Positions 13,361 to 26,760 of a DNA stretch of 64,000 nt are shown here, one piece after another. Position 1 is the stretch's first letter. Every line of letters begins with the position of its first letter. The position numbers and the translations under genes are program-made. Below the pieces are notes generated by a model. It ran no database searches, was not told where the DNA came from, and worked only from the letters and a program-made list of their open reading frames with translations. The DNA comes from Mucor racemosus (taxonomy: Eukaryota; Mucoromycota; Mucoromycetes; Mucorales; Mucoraceae), in assembly GCA_027405735.1 (NCBI GenBank), contig JAPEHQ010000018.1, positions 186,001 to 250,000 on the forward strand, read 5' to 3'.

Positions 13361-13789
13361 ATAGGTTCACTATGGAGAAAATATAGACTAAATAGTTCAG
13401 TTGGAGCAGAAAAAAGAGGTTTCCATAAAGAAAACATACTGAAATGGTTCTTCACAAATTATTCTGCATGAAAATGGCTCCTAAAAATGCTACCATTTAC
13501 TACTGATTAATTTTCCAATTTTCAAACTAAAAAGCATTCGCTTGCGTTTTTTTCTGCAAGAGTTTTAATAAACTAAAAGTAAAAAAAATGGCAGCATCTG
13601 AAATTATGAATGTGTCCATTTTTCTAGACTATTATGTATAAACGTTGGAACCAGCAGCATTACTAATATGTACTACAACAATAATTACTTCTTGCTTCAA
13701 ATTTTAAAAAGGTGTTGTTTCTTCTGAGTTCTATTCATTGATATGCTTTGCATACATTACTGATGTAAATACTTGGGTATTATACCAGA

Positions 13790-14575
13790 CACGACCAGAA
13801 ACACTTATCGAAGCAATGGATTCCTTGGTTATCATCTTCGTGTTGTATGAATGTCTTCTTATTGTAAGTGCGAGGAGTGAGCAAATCTAATTCTTCATCA
13901 ATACTCCAAGGTAAATTCTTGATATAGCTTTGGAAATTTATTTGAAATAAAACGTTGCCAATATTTTCATCTACATTATGGCGTGCTTTAATTCGACGCT
14001 TATACATTTGTATAGCTCTTTCCATGGCTCTAGCTGAAATACTTCTTAAAACACCCATAGACCTTATTATGTATGGAACATGATACAGGAGATGTAAATT
14101 GGGACGCATAACATCAGGTAGTATATTTTTGTTGTCAATTTCGTCTTTCAAGAAATCAAACCATTGCTTTAAGTATCTATAATTTGGGAATATTAGTATT
14201 TCAAATGCATTATCAGTTTAAAAATAGTCTAACCTTTCAATCATAGACACATCATCAGAATCTATATTCCATTTCAATATAAGTGATGCAGCTTTACATA
14301 AAGCTAAAACTGGCTTCTTTGCTCTAGAATATTTTAATCTAGGGACAAATATAGTAGTGCTTCAATATTATCAACACCTCTATATGCATGAGATTTGCCA
14401 GAGATAGGATCAGTAAAACATGATTCAAATGTGGAAGTGGGAATCATCGATCTTGAATTTTCTACCAAGAAAGTTATTTCTTTGAGGTATTCACTAGAGA
14501 TATGAAACGGATATGGCCATTGATTTGCATCAGCTAGTAGCCGTTGTTTAGTAAGATCTTCTCAGTAGGTTAATA
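13790..14575 (-). pseudogene. CACTA/KDZ-like transposase C-terminal relic
   Basis: On the minus strand a protein reads from about 14575 down to 13790. Recognisable segments are LLADANQWPYPFHISSEY, TDPISGKSHAYRGVDNIEA, an intron at about 14176-14232, then MRPNLHLLYHVPYIIRSMG and ISARAMERAIQMYKRRIK. These resemble the C-terminal DUF4218-like part of large fungal and plant DNA-transposon proteins (CACTA or Kyakuja-Dileera-Zisupton type). A frameshift near 14345 and the absence of the catalytic N-terminal half make it a truncated pseudogene. The exact superfamily is uncertain. Confidence 0.55.
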
Positions 14576-15132
14576 GAGGTACAATATTATACTTGTATCA
14601 TGTGTTGGTTTTTACATATTTATTGCATAAATAAGATTTTTTTTAGGGCTGGTTTTTGCCATTTACTTTTGCAAGTTAAACTTTAATATTACTGCGGGAA
14701 AAAAATGATAAAGTATGTTTAATAATGTAAAAAAGAATTCATCTTAAGATTAATTCATGAACTTGCAGTTTTTTTCCATGGTAATAGAGTAGAAGAGCGT
14801 TATATAACATTAGTAAAAACAAAAAGGAATTTGGCTATTACTTTTATATAAAATGTGTGTACAATCTATACCTGAAATTTTCTCAAGGGAAAATAATAAG
14901 TGTTCGGTCCATCCTTAATTAACAATATTTGGAAATAATTTTGCAGTGAATTTTTTTCGAAAGAATAAAAAGAGAATTGTTTAGCATTTATTACAAGATG
15001 TATATTTGCAAAAATGGGAATGCTTTTTTTCTATTGAATCAAATGAAAGATGCACAAGAGGAACAGGAAAAAAAGTACTTTTTACTTCAATAAATAATTA
15101 TTCTAATAATTTGAAATTACACTTTTATCAGT

Positions 15133-15676
15133 ATGTCCAACTACCATAAATATACCGAAACGTCCCCCTCCCTATGATGATGCTCTCTCAACTTTGGAAG
15201 CAGTTGACATTGACGAGATCAAACACGAACTAAATGTTGTTCACAGTGGCTGTGGCGAACCAACTATTGGTGAATAGGAAGCCTGCCTGGAAGAGAAGTA
15301 TCAGTGCGAATTGAATTTCAAGCGTAACCAACTGGCAAGATTGAACTTTTCGGACAAATATCATGGATGCAAGAAGACAATACCACAAGTTTTTACCAAT
15401 AACATTAAAACGTACTTTCGAAGGCCGCACAAGAAGCCAGGCTATATTGAAAGAGAGATTTGAAAAAATTAATGCAAAGCATAACGAAGCAAAAGAAGAG
15501 AGAATATCGAGAGCCAACGAAAAGTGAGTTAGCCTTGATATTATTATCTTTAGTACCATTTCTAATTTTTTATTTATTACCCTAAGGAAAATAAGCAAGA
15601 GACCGAGGCCAGAGAAGATGCTTTGGCTCTTGCATATAAAAAAGCAGAGCTTGGAGCTTTCAACGTTTATATCTGA
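15133..15676 (+). pseudogene. Unidentified broken gene with one intron
   Basis: Segments NIPKRPPPYDDALSTLEAV, QLARLNFSDKYHGCKKT and RTRSQAILKERFEKINAKHN lie in different frames. There is an in-frame stop near 15276 and a frameshift near 15405-15415. A plausible intron (15523-15585) joins RISRANEK to ENKQETEAREDALALAYKK, and a stop follows at 15674. The last part is Lys/Glu/Ala-rich and predicted helical. I do not recognise the family. It sits inside the inverted-repeat structure and may be cargo or part of a transposon. Confidence 0.4.
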
Positions 15677-16279
15677 TTGAGAGAGAAATGTAGATATTCT
15701 TGTTTATCTAAGGAACAACAACATATGATTTCTAAAATAAATTATATACTCTCTTTCATTAAAAATAAAAAATCTCTTAATTCTCTTAATTGTGCCTCGT
15801 TAAGGAAAACAAGAAAATTTCCACTACTTATTTTTTTGAATTTTGTCTTAATATGGCACAATTACGAGAATTAAGAGGTTTTTTCTTCATAGTGTTTATC
15901 ACATATCTTTTGCAAATAATCTAGCTTTCATGCATTTCATCGAATTAGGGTGGCCACTAAAAAATTGCCCTTGAATTATCATCTGTGCAATTAACAACCT
16001 ACTAAGGAGTAAAGTGGTTAGACACTATTACCTAGTGATATTTACTTGAAATTAAATTATGTTAGGAGAGTAGTTGTAATATATATAGTAATATGTATGA
16101 ATTTATAAATTCTCTAATGGAGACCTCACAATCTCTTGACTTTAGTTTACGTTGTGCTATTTGCACGTTATATCAGTGCATATATATTAAGTCTCCATTC
16201 AAAATATAAAAATAATGTCTATCTGCTACGATGATCCTATAAAAAAAAGAAAAATGACGATGAATAGAAATAACTTTTT

Positions 16280-17736
16280 TGCCAATATTCTTTAGCATCT
16301 CAAATGTAGCTCTATATTTTTTATTTCCTGATTATCTATTGAAATGGGGGCACGCTCCGATTTTGAATATCACCATATAAAATTGTATAATCAGATATGC
16401 ACATGTGACTGAGCTTCAATTAAAAAAGTGTTCAAATGGAAAAAAAATCCAAAAAAATCCAAAAAAAATCCTTGTATGTTTAATTACTCACAAAAATGCA
16501 TAGTAAGTTGAACTAGTGTATTAAATATCTTGGATTCAGTTTTTAATTCTGTATCAATTTGTGTAGATTTTGATAATGTTTTTCTCATAAAATCTCTAGT
16601 GAATTTGATGTCAAATTTTAGCGGTTTTTGATCAAAAAGTACCCTTAATCCAAATGCAACCCTAAAATGTTTTATTTTCACATTATGCGCAACAAAATTA
16701 TCTACAGAATGAGTATTTATACGTAGCTGTGGCACTATTTTTCGTGTGGATATTAATTTTTTTTGTCCATTTTTTTTAGCATAACTGAAAATTTACCCTT
16801 GTATATTCTCGTCCAAAATGGATCATTTTTTGTAACACCAAAAATTAATCATTCAATCTCACTTTTCTCGACAAAAAATCAATATTTTTTGGTAAGGTGA
16901 AATTCGTTAGATAGACGCTAATGAGTGCTATCCTATAGTTTTAGCTTTGCATACCTGTCATCCCTTCATGGATCTCTATAACAGAAAAAGTGCTCTCACA
17001 AAATTTATAAAAAAATAAAAAAGTCTTTACAGCGATCTAAGACCTAAATATTCTGGTAGAGAATAAAAAATAAAGTAGACTTTACTTAATAACCATCATT
17101 GCAATACCTTAGTATTTTCTCGACTTATTTTCATTTTAAATGCGGTTTCTCAATTTTAAGCTGGCCATTTCTGCATTGTTCAAATTCATCAAACAATCAC
17201 TATAGTAAACATCCTTACTTTATTTAATAAAGTTTGTAGCTGGGACAATGTTGAATGGATCGGTACTGTTTTTGAAAAGACATTTCTGCTAAAATTGATT
17301 ACCAGTACAAATATTCACGCTTTTTGGTTGGTTTTTTCCCTCTAAAATTGCTGAAACTAGACTTGACGTTTAGATTTATATATCAAAATGTGTGGAATAA
17401 ATGGTTCACCAATTTTCATTATGTGTTTAAGACTTTATAATGAAATTTAAGAGTTACCATAGGCGTATACTAGAATCCAGCAAAGTTTATACCACAAAAA
17501 TTTCGACGAAATCAATAGATACAATAAAATGGATTGTAGGTTCGTTTTCAGCAGCCAATGTTACCCCACAAAACTTGGTTGCCTGATTCCTGCCGATACT
17601 TTTATAAAAAAACTGTGAAAATTCTCTAAATTGTTAAAACTACTAAAAAGAAAAAACAAAACAAAACAGGATTTACGATTACAAGGTTTGGGAGTCCAAA
17701 AATCATCCAAAAAAACCACCCCCGAAACTTTAATAT
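16280..17736 (-). repeat. Right arm of long inverted repeat
   Basis: Reverse-complement partner of 12053-13360. Shared landmarks in reverse order are the GGGGGCACGCTCCG block near 16348, the CATTATGCGCAACAAAATTATC block near 16680 and the ACTTTAATAT end at 17736. The inner ends of the two arms are about 2.9 kb apart. ORFs at 16484-16735 and 17561-17758 are repeat sequence, not genes. Confidence 0.75.
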
Positions 17737-17891
17737 ATAATGAAACATTGAAAAACAAGAAGATTTAACTTAGAAACTATCAGGTGCAAGCTTATAAAAT
17801 CTCGAGATATTTGGCATCTTAGGTTGAGTTTTTAAGCGGAGTAAAAGCAAGTGTTTCACTTTTGAAGCCTTTATACTTGCTGAGAAATCAA

Positions 17892-18370
17892 CATGAATAG
17901 AAATAACTTTTTTGCAAATATTTTGTAGCATCTCAAATGTAGCTTTACATTTTTTATTTCCTGATGATTATCTATTAAAATGGGGGCACGCTCCGAATTT
18001 GAATATCATCATATAAAATTGTATAATAATAGATATGTACACCTGACTGAGCTTGAATTCAAAAGTGCCCGTTCAGATGGCCCAAAAATCCATTAAAAAC
18101 TGAAATGTTTAATAACTCACAAAAATGCATAACAAGTTGGTTTTGCGTGTTAAATGTTTTAGTTTTAGTTTTTGATTCCAAATCGATCTGTATAGGTTTT
18201 GAAGATATTTTACTTATAAAATTCGTAGTAGATTTAATACCAAATATTAACGGTTTTTGGCCAAAAAGTTTCATTTTTCAAATACAACCTTAAAACATTT
18301 TATTTTCACATTATGAACGGCAAAATTATCTTCAAATTGAGTATTTATTTGCATTTTCAGCTTCATTTTT
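17892..18370 (-). repeat. Third, partial copy of the inverted-repeat arm
   Basis: Starts again with GAATAGAAATAACTTTTTTG and repeats the first ~480 bp of the right arm in the same orientation, including the GGGGGCACGCTCCG block at about 17982. This places a truncated tandem copy immediately beside the right arm. Confidence 0.65.
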
Positions 18371-19523
18371 CGTCAAGAAAATAAGAATTTTGAGCTGTTT
18401 TGCGGGAGGTCAAAAGCTATAGATGAATAATTGTTTATTCAAAAACGGCTATGGAAATGATTGTAGATATTTCTTACATTCGTTTGAATAACCCTATCAG
18501 AAATCAATATTTTTGAAAAACCAAAAATGCAGTAGGTCAATATAAATCAGGGCTATATTGCAAAACTAAAAATACGTTAGTATCTAATTCGGCTGTTTTA
18601 GAATTACGATATAATACCGAAATGAAAAACAAAAAATGCCTCAACTTTTTTTTGATATTCCAACGTTTAATAGAGTATTAAAAATCAAACAATTTTCGTT
18701 ATTTCATTATTGTCGTATCTCAAATTTTCATTGAGACATATTGCGTCTAGAGTTCAACTTTTAAGCAGTGAAACCCGGCTGGTTACACTTGAGAGTTATA
18801 TGTAGATAACGATTATTTCCAATACAATAAAATAAAGACTACAAGCGATTATATCACGGAGGATGTAGGGTCTTTATTATTAAGTTAAAAAAGGAAGCCA
18901 GGAGCCAACAGGTCCTGGATTCTAAAAGTATTTATACCATTTCAATTCCATTTGGACTTTAGATTCAATATGGGATTGAAATGAGATTTAACGTAAATAA
19001 TAGGATCACTTGGTATTTGTTTTTTTTAGCGTTACTTGATTGATAACAGAAATATAAAAAATATGTGCATATTTTAAAGATGTCATGGTAGAGTAGAGCT
19101 TAAATTACTTTTTTTATATCTTGAATTCAAAGCTAGGAAAAATTCTTTGAATATCTGACTTTGGGGGTCATCCCTACTACTCAAACTTGTTCAACTGATA
19201 TATTACACTTGATTCATAGTCGATCTTTTATATACACAATCATTTGCATGAAAACCATTCAAAAATAAAACATTGATTATGATATGAAAATTCAGGCTGT
19301 TAGTTTTGGCTAAGATAATACTTTTCATGTAGTATATAATGCTATTACGATTTGTATATATATTACATCAAATGCAATCCAGATGATATACATTCAATGT
19401 TTGATTTAGTATGCTTTTAGATGATAAAAAATCCTCCATATAAACAGACTAAATGTTTGCTAATTATCAATAAATCTTTTTCGATTCAAATAACAAGAAT
19501 TCCTAAACTTTTATTTTATTTAT
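18371..19523. other. Intergenic, nothing recognised
   Basis: AT-rich sequence between the repeat cluster and the 3' end of the CBS-like gene. No coding sequence with family similarity was seen. The last ~200 bp probably contain the CBS-like transcript's 3' untranslated region. Confidence 0.5.
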
Positions 19524-21282
19524 CTACAAAAATTGGCGTCTATGCAAGAAACTAATCAAATCATATTTTGTAGCTACACCAAGACACCATTTTCTATTAG
19601 CATCAGTGATAACAGCAAAAGAGTTCTTTTCAAAGAATTTAGCGAGATCAGCCAAACTAGTATCAGGTGTAATGATTTCATATTTATTTGCAACCACGCC
19701 CTTTTTAAACGAGTACATGGCGTCACCAACAGTATCCGATAACTGAACCGAGCCACTTTCCAATCGATCTTGCAAGGCACTCAAAGATACGTAACCTACC
19801 AATTTACGATTTTTAATCACGGGTAATTGAGAGTACTCACGTTCCAACATTAGATCCATAGCGTGGGACACAGAAGCAGTAGGAGCAATAGTTACCGCAG
19901 CAGGTAATTGAAGATCCTCTACACTGGCAGCACGATATCTATTTTGAGAAACATACTGCAACTCACTTGTGATCAGGTCATCGGCCAAGTCATTTTCAAA
20001 TAACCAATCATCTGACAATAAAGTGGAAGTGTAGTTTTTACAGGAGTCATTGAGAATCACAACTGATTGAGGAATATGTGTGCTGTGGTCCGTAATGGCG
20101 TGAGCATGATGAGCAGCTGCAGCAACTAAGGCACCTGATGATGGTCCACAAAGAATACCTTCGTCACGAATTAATCGACGTGCCATTGAATATGCTTCCT
20201 TGTCAGAAATCTTGATCCATTTATCAACCAAATTTCTATCAAGGCTATCAGGAATAACGTTGCTACCTAAATCTTCAATCTTCCAATCCTGCATTAAACA
20301 AGTTTAGCCTTTCAATGCACAAGATGGTCCATAATTAAAAACTTACAGCACCACGCATGTTCTTTGTCGAGTCAGTATCTCCAAGGACAGAATCAATGGG
20401 TTCAACACCAATGACCTAATCATTCAATTTAAATGTTTTGTCTGTATATCAATGACAGATGCAAATTTTACCTTAACACCTGGTATTTTATTTTTGAGAT
20501 ATTGTGCAATACCTGTCAACATGGCACCTGATTCAGCGCCAACAAAGACATAATCAACAGATAATTTTGTTTGTTGAAGAATCTCCTCTGCCAAAGCATG
20601 ATAAGCTGTCAAATCACGTAATTTTGTCTACAAACGAAAAATGTTTCAGATCCAATCTTTCATCTATTTTTTTTTGTTAGATATACACTACCTCATCCAT
20701 AACAATAGCATTTGGTAATTGTTCAGCAAGTCGAGCAGCAACAGAATGAGCACTTTCTGGTGCTTCAGGTCTTACTTCATTGGGAGATCTTAAAATTTCA
20801 ACACCTAATGCTTTTAATAAAGAGATACGATCATTGGAAGTACGCTCAGGTAAGATGGCAATGATACGATATTGACGTTTAGCAGCTAAAGTAGCAAGAG
20901 AAATACCAAGGTTACCAGATGTAGGGATAATCAAGGTTTTCTTGGTAGTAGCGGCTTCTCTAGACTCAAAAGGGTTCTTTTTCTCATGCTCTAAAATGTT
21001 ACCCTTTAGCATGATAGCTTGATTGATTTTAATTCACTTATTTTACCATCGAGTAAATACTTTGCAAGTCTATCTTTTGCGCTTCCAGTAGGATTGGTGT
21101 ATTCTAATTTTGCAAGAATATTGACTAATTATATCGAATGAATGACATGATGGATAGTCAGTCAATCAAGTCAGTCTACAAGTCAAATGTTCTGAATTCT
21201 TACCTTTATTTTGTGGGGTTAGTTTAACCATTGGAGTTAAACCAATACTTTCTTGGATACTATCAGTAACAGGTGGCAACAT
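19524..21282 (-). CDS. Cystathionine beta-synthase-like protein, divergent active site
   Basis: Six exons on the minus strand: 21204-21282, 21047-21124, 20692-20990, 20472-20627, 20347-20415 and 19524-20288, giving 481 residues. It has a fold-type II PLP domain (about 10-290) and a C-terminal pair of CBS domains (about 350-405 and 415-475), the normal fungal layout without a haem domain. Canonical CBS condenses serine and homocysteine into cystathionine. The PLP lysine in SAKDR (K43) and the SGN loop (77-79) are present. The phosphate loop, GTGGT in normal CBS, reads GAESGA (182-187), and the usual QYxNxxNPxxHY segment is replaced by ETKLRDLTAYHALAEE. It may be a paralogue with altered substrate or a regulatory pseudoenzyme. 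It shares a 287-bp divergent promoter with ATG8. Confidence 0.85.
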
Positions 21283-21569
21283 TACTTGTATTAGACGTGT
21301 CTTTTTTTATTGATAAAAGAGAAATAAATAAATAGCCAAATGCTGTTGCTTTTGTGATTTTGAGCATGAAATAACAAACCAATAGAAATCACCAGGGCTA
21401 ACGCACCAATTGACCTGATGATTTAGTATGGCTGATCACATGTACCTCTTAATAAAAACACCCATATATAAAACCAATATCATGATTATGCGTTTTTTCT
21501 CTTTTCTTTTTTCCCTTTTTTCCTTTTTCTTTATTATTTTATTTTACTGCGGTTTATATATACAACAAC
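21283..21569. promoter_or_regulatory. Shared divergent promoter, CBS-like gene and ATG8
   Basis: 287 bp between the two start codons. It contains a CT-rich tract (about 21487-21540) on the ATG8 side and an AT-rich tract on the CBS side. No consensus operator could be assigned. Co-regulation of sulphur metabolism and autophagy is possible but unproven. Confidence 0.45.
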
Positions 21570-22122
<553 letters not shown>

Positions 22123-22248
22123 TTCTTTTTACTTTTTTTCATGTATTAAATGTATATTTTCTTTCTGTCTCTCCCTCCCTCTCTCTTTTGAAGTTGCTTT
22201 TTTTATAACCTCCTTTTTTATGATACAAATATCAATAATAAAACCACT

Positions 22249-22279
<31 letters not shown>

Positions 22280-22472
22280 CTTCAATGAAATCATGCCGAT
22301 GTAGTTTAAAGAGAAAAAAATGAGGGAGTTGTAATAATAATATTCGAGAATTAAATATTAAAAATAAAATGATAAATTGAAATTTCTTGTATTATTGTAA
22401 TGATGTTGACATTTTGTTGCGGTTGATATTTATTATTATTGTTTAGATAAAATATATAAAATAGAGGGCCAT

Positions 22473-22843
22473 TTAAATGTTCAACTTGGTGTGACGCCAG
22501 TTACGTCTCTTTGCGTTCCAACTAATCAGCATGTAACAAATGAGTATATAATGTTATATAAATATACAATAAATGTCTTACCGGATCTTGGTGTCAGTCT
22601 TAAGACGGAACCAGTGAGGCAAAGGACGGTTTTGCTTCTTAGCCTTTCCAAGCTTAACCTTGGTAATGAATGTCTTTTGAGAAGGCTAACATTTACAAAA
22701 AGAAAAAAAAAAAAAAAGGTTCGATAAGTACATCCATCTATCTAAATTCATCCATTCAATCCCATCCATCCATCTACTGTGTTTCGAATCAAAGGGATAT
22801 AAAAGGATGTTGATTACGGCAATTTCAAAGTGTAGCGTACCAT
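22473..22843 (-). CDS. RPL39: 60S ribosomal protein eL39
   Basis: Three exons: 22841-22843 (only the ATG), 22582-22685 and 22473-22521, giving 51 residues, the universal length. The mature sequence has the family pattern [34 protein letters not shown] and [13 protein letters not shown]. It is a small basic protein lining the polypeptide exit tunnel of the large subunit. The first intron (22686-22840) follows the start codon directly, as in many ribosomal-protein genes. Too short and too spliced to appear as an open frame. Confidence 0.95.
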
Positions 22844-25387
22844 TTCTGTATTCTGATCAAGTGAAAGAAGAAGATACTTGTATGCTAATTCTTGCTTTTT
22901 GTGTAGACGCCCCCCACAAATTCTCTTGAGCATTATCTTTTGGGTTTGAGCACTTCTTTCCCCCTTCTAGACACTCATCTAAAACCGGACACTATTTTTG
23001 TGGCCCCGTCATTTCAACCGCACACAATTGTATTCGGTCAACTTTTTGCATGTATTTTTATATATAAAAAAAAAAAAAAATAGCAGGACAATGCTAAAGT
23101 TTCTAAATAAACATAACAGCTTTCAAATCGTCTTTTACTTAATGAAAAGTTTCGGGGGAAATTCTTTCATTCTACCTAATGCCAACTTAAGCCAGTTTTT
23201 ATTCGACACTAGGAGATAGCTCTCCGACAGTATAAAAGGTAATAAGAGTAGGAAGTCTCTTTCGTTCAATATAACAACTTTTACTTGATAGATTGGCTCT
23301 TCATATTTGACCATAGCTGATAAATAGAAGCGACGATTTATGATAAAGCGTAAATTATGAGCAAAACTATATCCAAACCAACTTGCATTACTGCCACAAA
23401 TAGAGGCGTTTCAATGCAAAAGAGACCGAAATATCAACATTTCTCGTTACCTCTCGACCAAATAAACATATTTCATTATGCAAATAATGCTAAATTATAC
23501 AATCTATATTCAAAATTACGCAGAATCCTCCTGAAACCGTCAATAAATGATAAGTTTAAAGGATTGTTTTATACACTTTTTGCATAAACCTGAAGCTCAA
23601 ACTTGGTCAAAACTATTTCCTAGATCAAACATCTTATTGCTATATTTTTTTCTCAAAGTTTTTAGGTGATGAAAAACACGATGTGAGTGGACCTCTCGAT
23701 CCTTACATCTATAAGCAAAAATTAGATGAAATCGCTTAATCCATAATTTGACCCGGAAAATGGGAGTTTTCAATATAGCGTTCCTAAGCTCAAAATGCCC
23801 GAAATTTTTCAATTTTTCATATCAAAGTATTTATTTGATTATCGCATATTAAAAAAATAGACTTTTCTGGATAAAACCGTTATTTTTTCATTCACAAATT
23901 TCAAAACGTTTTTGGTGAAAGATTTTTATGAAAATACCATCATTAGATGCAGAATGTAAATTTCTAGCTACAACATTTAATAAGTCTTGTAAGTTTACAT
24001 AATGATTTTTGGAGAATTAATCGAAAATGTGATAATTTTTTCAGAAATGACTTTTTTTTTTTAATCTGAGGATCAGTTAAATGTTCGGCGTTTGAATGCG
24101 GGTTTCATCATTCATTATCACCACTGCAAAATCATGCTTGTAGAGCTTAAAACTGTTCTTATCAATGTAAATTACTACCTATTTATTGATTAAAAAATGA
24201 GCGAGTAAGCTATATATGTTGTGTGTTAATAAAAATGAATTTAAATGAAATAAAATCCCTTGGAAAGTCTATATGATCGGCTGTGAGTCAAGGTATCAGC
24301 CACAACCCTCCTCTTTTTGGGTCCATTTTGACTCTCCAAGCAAGCTTTTCTATAGCCTAATCATTTATCACGAACCAACCTTCGTAATATCTAGTGTGTA
24401 TAGTATTTTTTTTTAGGTTTTATCATATTCTGTTTTTGATTTCATATTTGTTGAAATCCGAAATTTACCTTTTTTTTTTTGCTATTGACTAGATTTTATT
24501 ACTGTTGAAGCAGTCAGCAGTAATAATATTAAGTTGTTTCCGGAAAAATTATGAAGATGAAGAAGAACAAGCTATTATTACCATCACATTTAAAAATGAT
24601 TGAGTAGGGTTGAACAATGTTAACCTTCTCCCGAAGGGATGTCGTGATAAAATATTTAAAACCAGGAGCTCATTGGCGCTCATTTTTGCAATGAATTCAC
24701 TAGTATTGACGTACAGTATATTCATGCAAATATTCAAACAGCTTTGGCGACTCTATTTGCATGAATTTGCACTATTTTTAGTTTTGAATCAATCACTGGA
24801 TGCGGATTAGATTTTTCCGTTATAGGATAAAATTGAAGCCGTTTTAGGCGAGGGCAGGTGTAGAGCACTGAATCAAAGGACCAAATAGTGGGGGTAGATT
24901 ACATTTCAAAATTGTAAAATAAATTCTAAAAGGAATGTAAAAGTGTAATTTCTCCAGCGAGTTTTGGTAATTGATATAGATTTTCAATAGTAGCCATGCT
25001 GTTACGGATCCTACACTAAAAACGCTTTGTGCATGTATGTGTTTGAAGCGTCTTAAACGCACAAAACTTCTAAACATGTACGTCGGTGATGGATAAACAA
25101 TTACATACTGAATTAAGCGATATATGATCCATGTCAATTTTACGTATATATCTTTTTGGCATGATAATATATGCACATTTACATAATTGAATGGTGTACA
25201 CATTGAAAAATAAGGTCAATAATTTTGAATATGGTTTATTAAATGAAAGAACAACTATTACAGTGGTTGGTTTTCCCAAGAAAAAACCAAATTCTAATAT
25301 GTATTTATCAATGAATATGTACATAAGCTTTCTGATCCTGAAAGGAGTTTCTTTCACTTTCTTTTTTACAACTATTTGATTTGTATA
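22844..25387. other. Gene-poor stretch
   Basis: No conserved gene recognised. The first few hundred bases hold the eL39 promoter. A minus-strand frame at 24549-24737 and plus-strand frames at 22998-23219 and 23357-23587 have no family resemblance. Sequence is AT-rich with several T runs. Confidence 0.45.
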
Positions 25388-26374
25388 ATGTCTACATTGA
25401 CCTCTTTATCTTCAGAACTCCTTCAAGAGACCTTGAATTACATCGATTCGGTAAAGCAACTTGTGGAATGCAGATTAGCTAACAAAACCTTTGGTGACAT
25501 TGCTGAATGTATTTTTCTCAAAAAGAAAATCACAATCAAAAGTACTCGAAAAGCTATCCAACTGTGCGAATATTTGAAGAAGCTTTCCAGGGGAAGCCAA
25601 ATAACTCACCTTAATATCAATGTTTATTTTTATTTTGAGGATCTAGATTTTATTCAATTGTTACGCTTAGCATTTACACCATCAATGAAGTCTCTTAGTG
25701 GTTTATCAGAGTCATAGGACTTATTTGATAATTTATATGCAATTTCTAACAGCTCCTTAGCCAGGTTTGACAAGCTTAAATTTATCCCCTCCTTGAAGAG
25801 TAGCTTCCACAAGTCTTATGGAAACGCATTGCTTGCTTTTAGAGAAACATTGGAAGATGTACGCCTGACTTTTTACGATTTTTTCAATTGGGACTTCTTG
25901 ACACGCTTGAATGAATTTGAGAATTTGCGATCACTTTATTTGGAGTTAGCTATTGATATAATCTTCATATTGGATGAAATCTCAGTGGAAGCCATTGATA
26001 ACTGGTTACAAAATGCCAAACAAATTAGCCTTTTAAAAGAGCTCGCGATTAAAGGAACATGTAGATGTAATCTTGTGGTGTACCTTGTATACAAATATCC
26101 AAATATCAACAACGTATATCTTGACACAATAAATTGAGATGTGCCATAGGATAGGTTTCCTCGCCGATTTTTTATGGATTCAGCCACATCATATCATATA
26201 GCTGGATTAATGTCAAATATTTCAACTTATGAAATTAGGTTTAGGTTGAATCGTAGATCTACATTGAGAGCTTTTCAACAAAACATTATTCAAAATTACG
26301 GCAAATATATCATTAGCGGAACTGAAGTACAGGATGTTGCATACTATAACCAACAGTCAGAGATCCTGAAATGA
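25388..26374 (+). pseudogene. F-box-like protein with in-frame stops
   Basis: One frame of 329 codons is preserved from ATG at 25388 to TGA at 26374 but is broken by TAG at 25715, TGA at 26135 and TAG at 26147. The N-terminus, LSSELLQETLNYIDSVKQL followed by CRLANKTFGDIA, looks like an F-box, the Skp1-binding helix set of SCF ubiquitin ligases. The remainder resembles the leucine-rich tail of the expanded mucoralean F-box families. A 36-bp GTATAT...CATAG segment (26114-26149) could be a very short in-frame intron removing the two later stops, but nothing removes the first. Most likely a young pseudogene. Confidence 0.6.
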
Positions 26375-26609
26375 AGCGTACGATAGAACGTATGCATCAC
26401 TTGGTTGTGAAATAACAACTAATTGTTAATCTATTATGCTGCTGCTTGTTTTATTAAAATAATATCAAAAATAGTAATATTGCATTGTAAATATAAAAAT
26501 CAAAACTAGATACTGATTCAATTGACCACAATTAATTAGCTTGCTTATAATTACATATATTTTATATCACGAACAAAAAATGTATCTAAATAAATAATAA
26601 ATCCTTTAT

Positions 26610-26760
26610 ATATATACTACAAATGGTACTTTTTAAAAGAAGGGGCAGGCTAATCAAAATTATCAGAATTTCCATTGCAAAAAAAAGACTCATTAATATC
26701 TGCTACGTTAAATAAACACCATAAAAACACACCTTTTTTGACTAGAGAGACAGTAATCGA
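26610..26760 (+). repeat. Direct repeat, first copy
   Basis: About 150 bp sharing TACTACAAA, GGTA, GGGGCAGGCTAA, CATAAAAACA and TCGACTAGA-like landmarks with 28053-28200. The two copies bracket the GAGCGTAGCGAG motif patch and the poly-T tract. Confidence 0.6.

Noticed and set aside
15230..15598. 122-codon minus-strand frame
   Set aside because: It lies opposite the broken plus-strand gene with a conserved-looking intron and has no family features of its own.
21007..21046. 29-bp intron in the CBS-like gene
   Set aside because: A downstream acceptor at 20991-20992 gives a normal 56-bp intron and a better match (LLDEHEKK), so the ultra-short intron is unnecessary.
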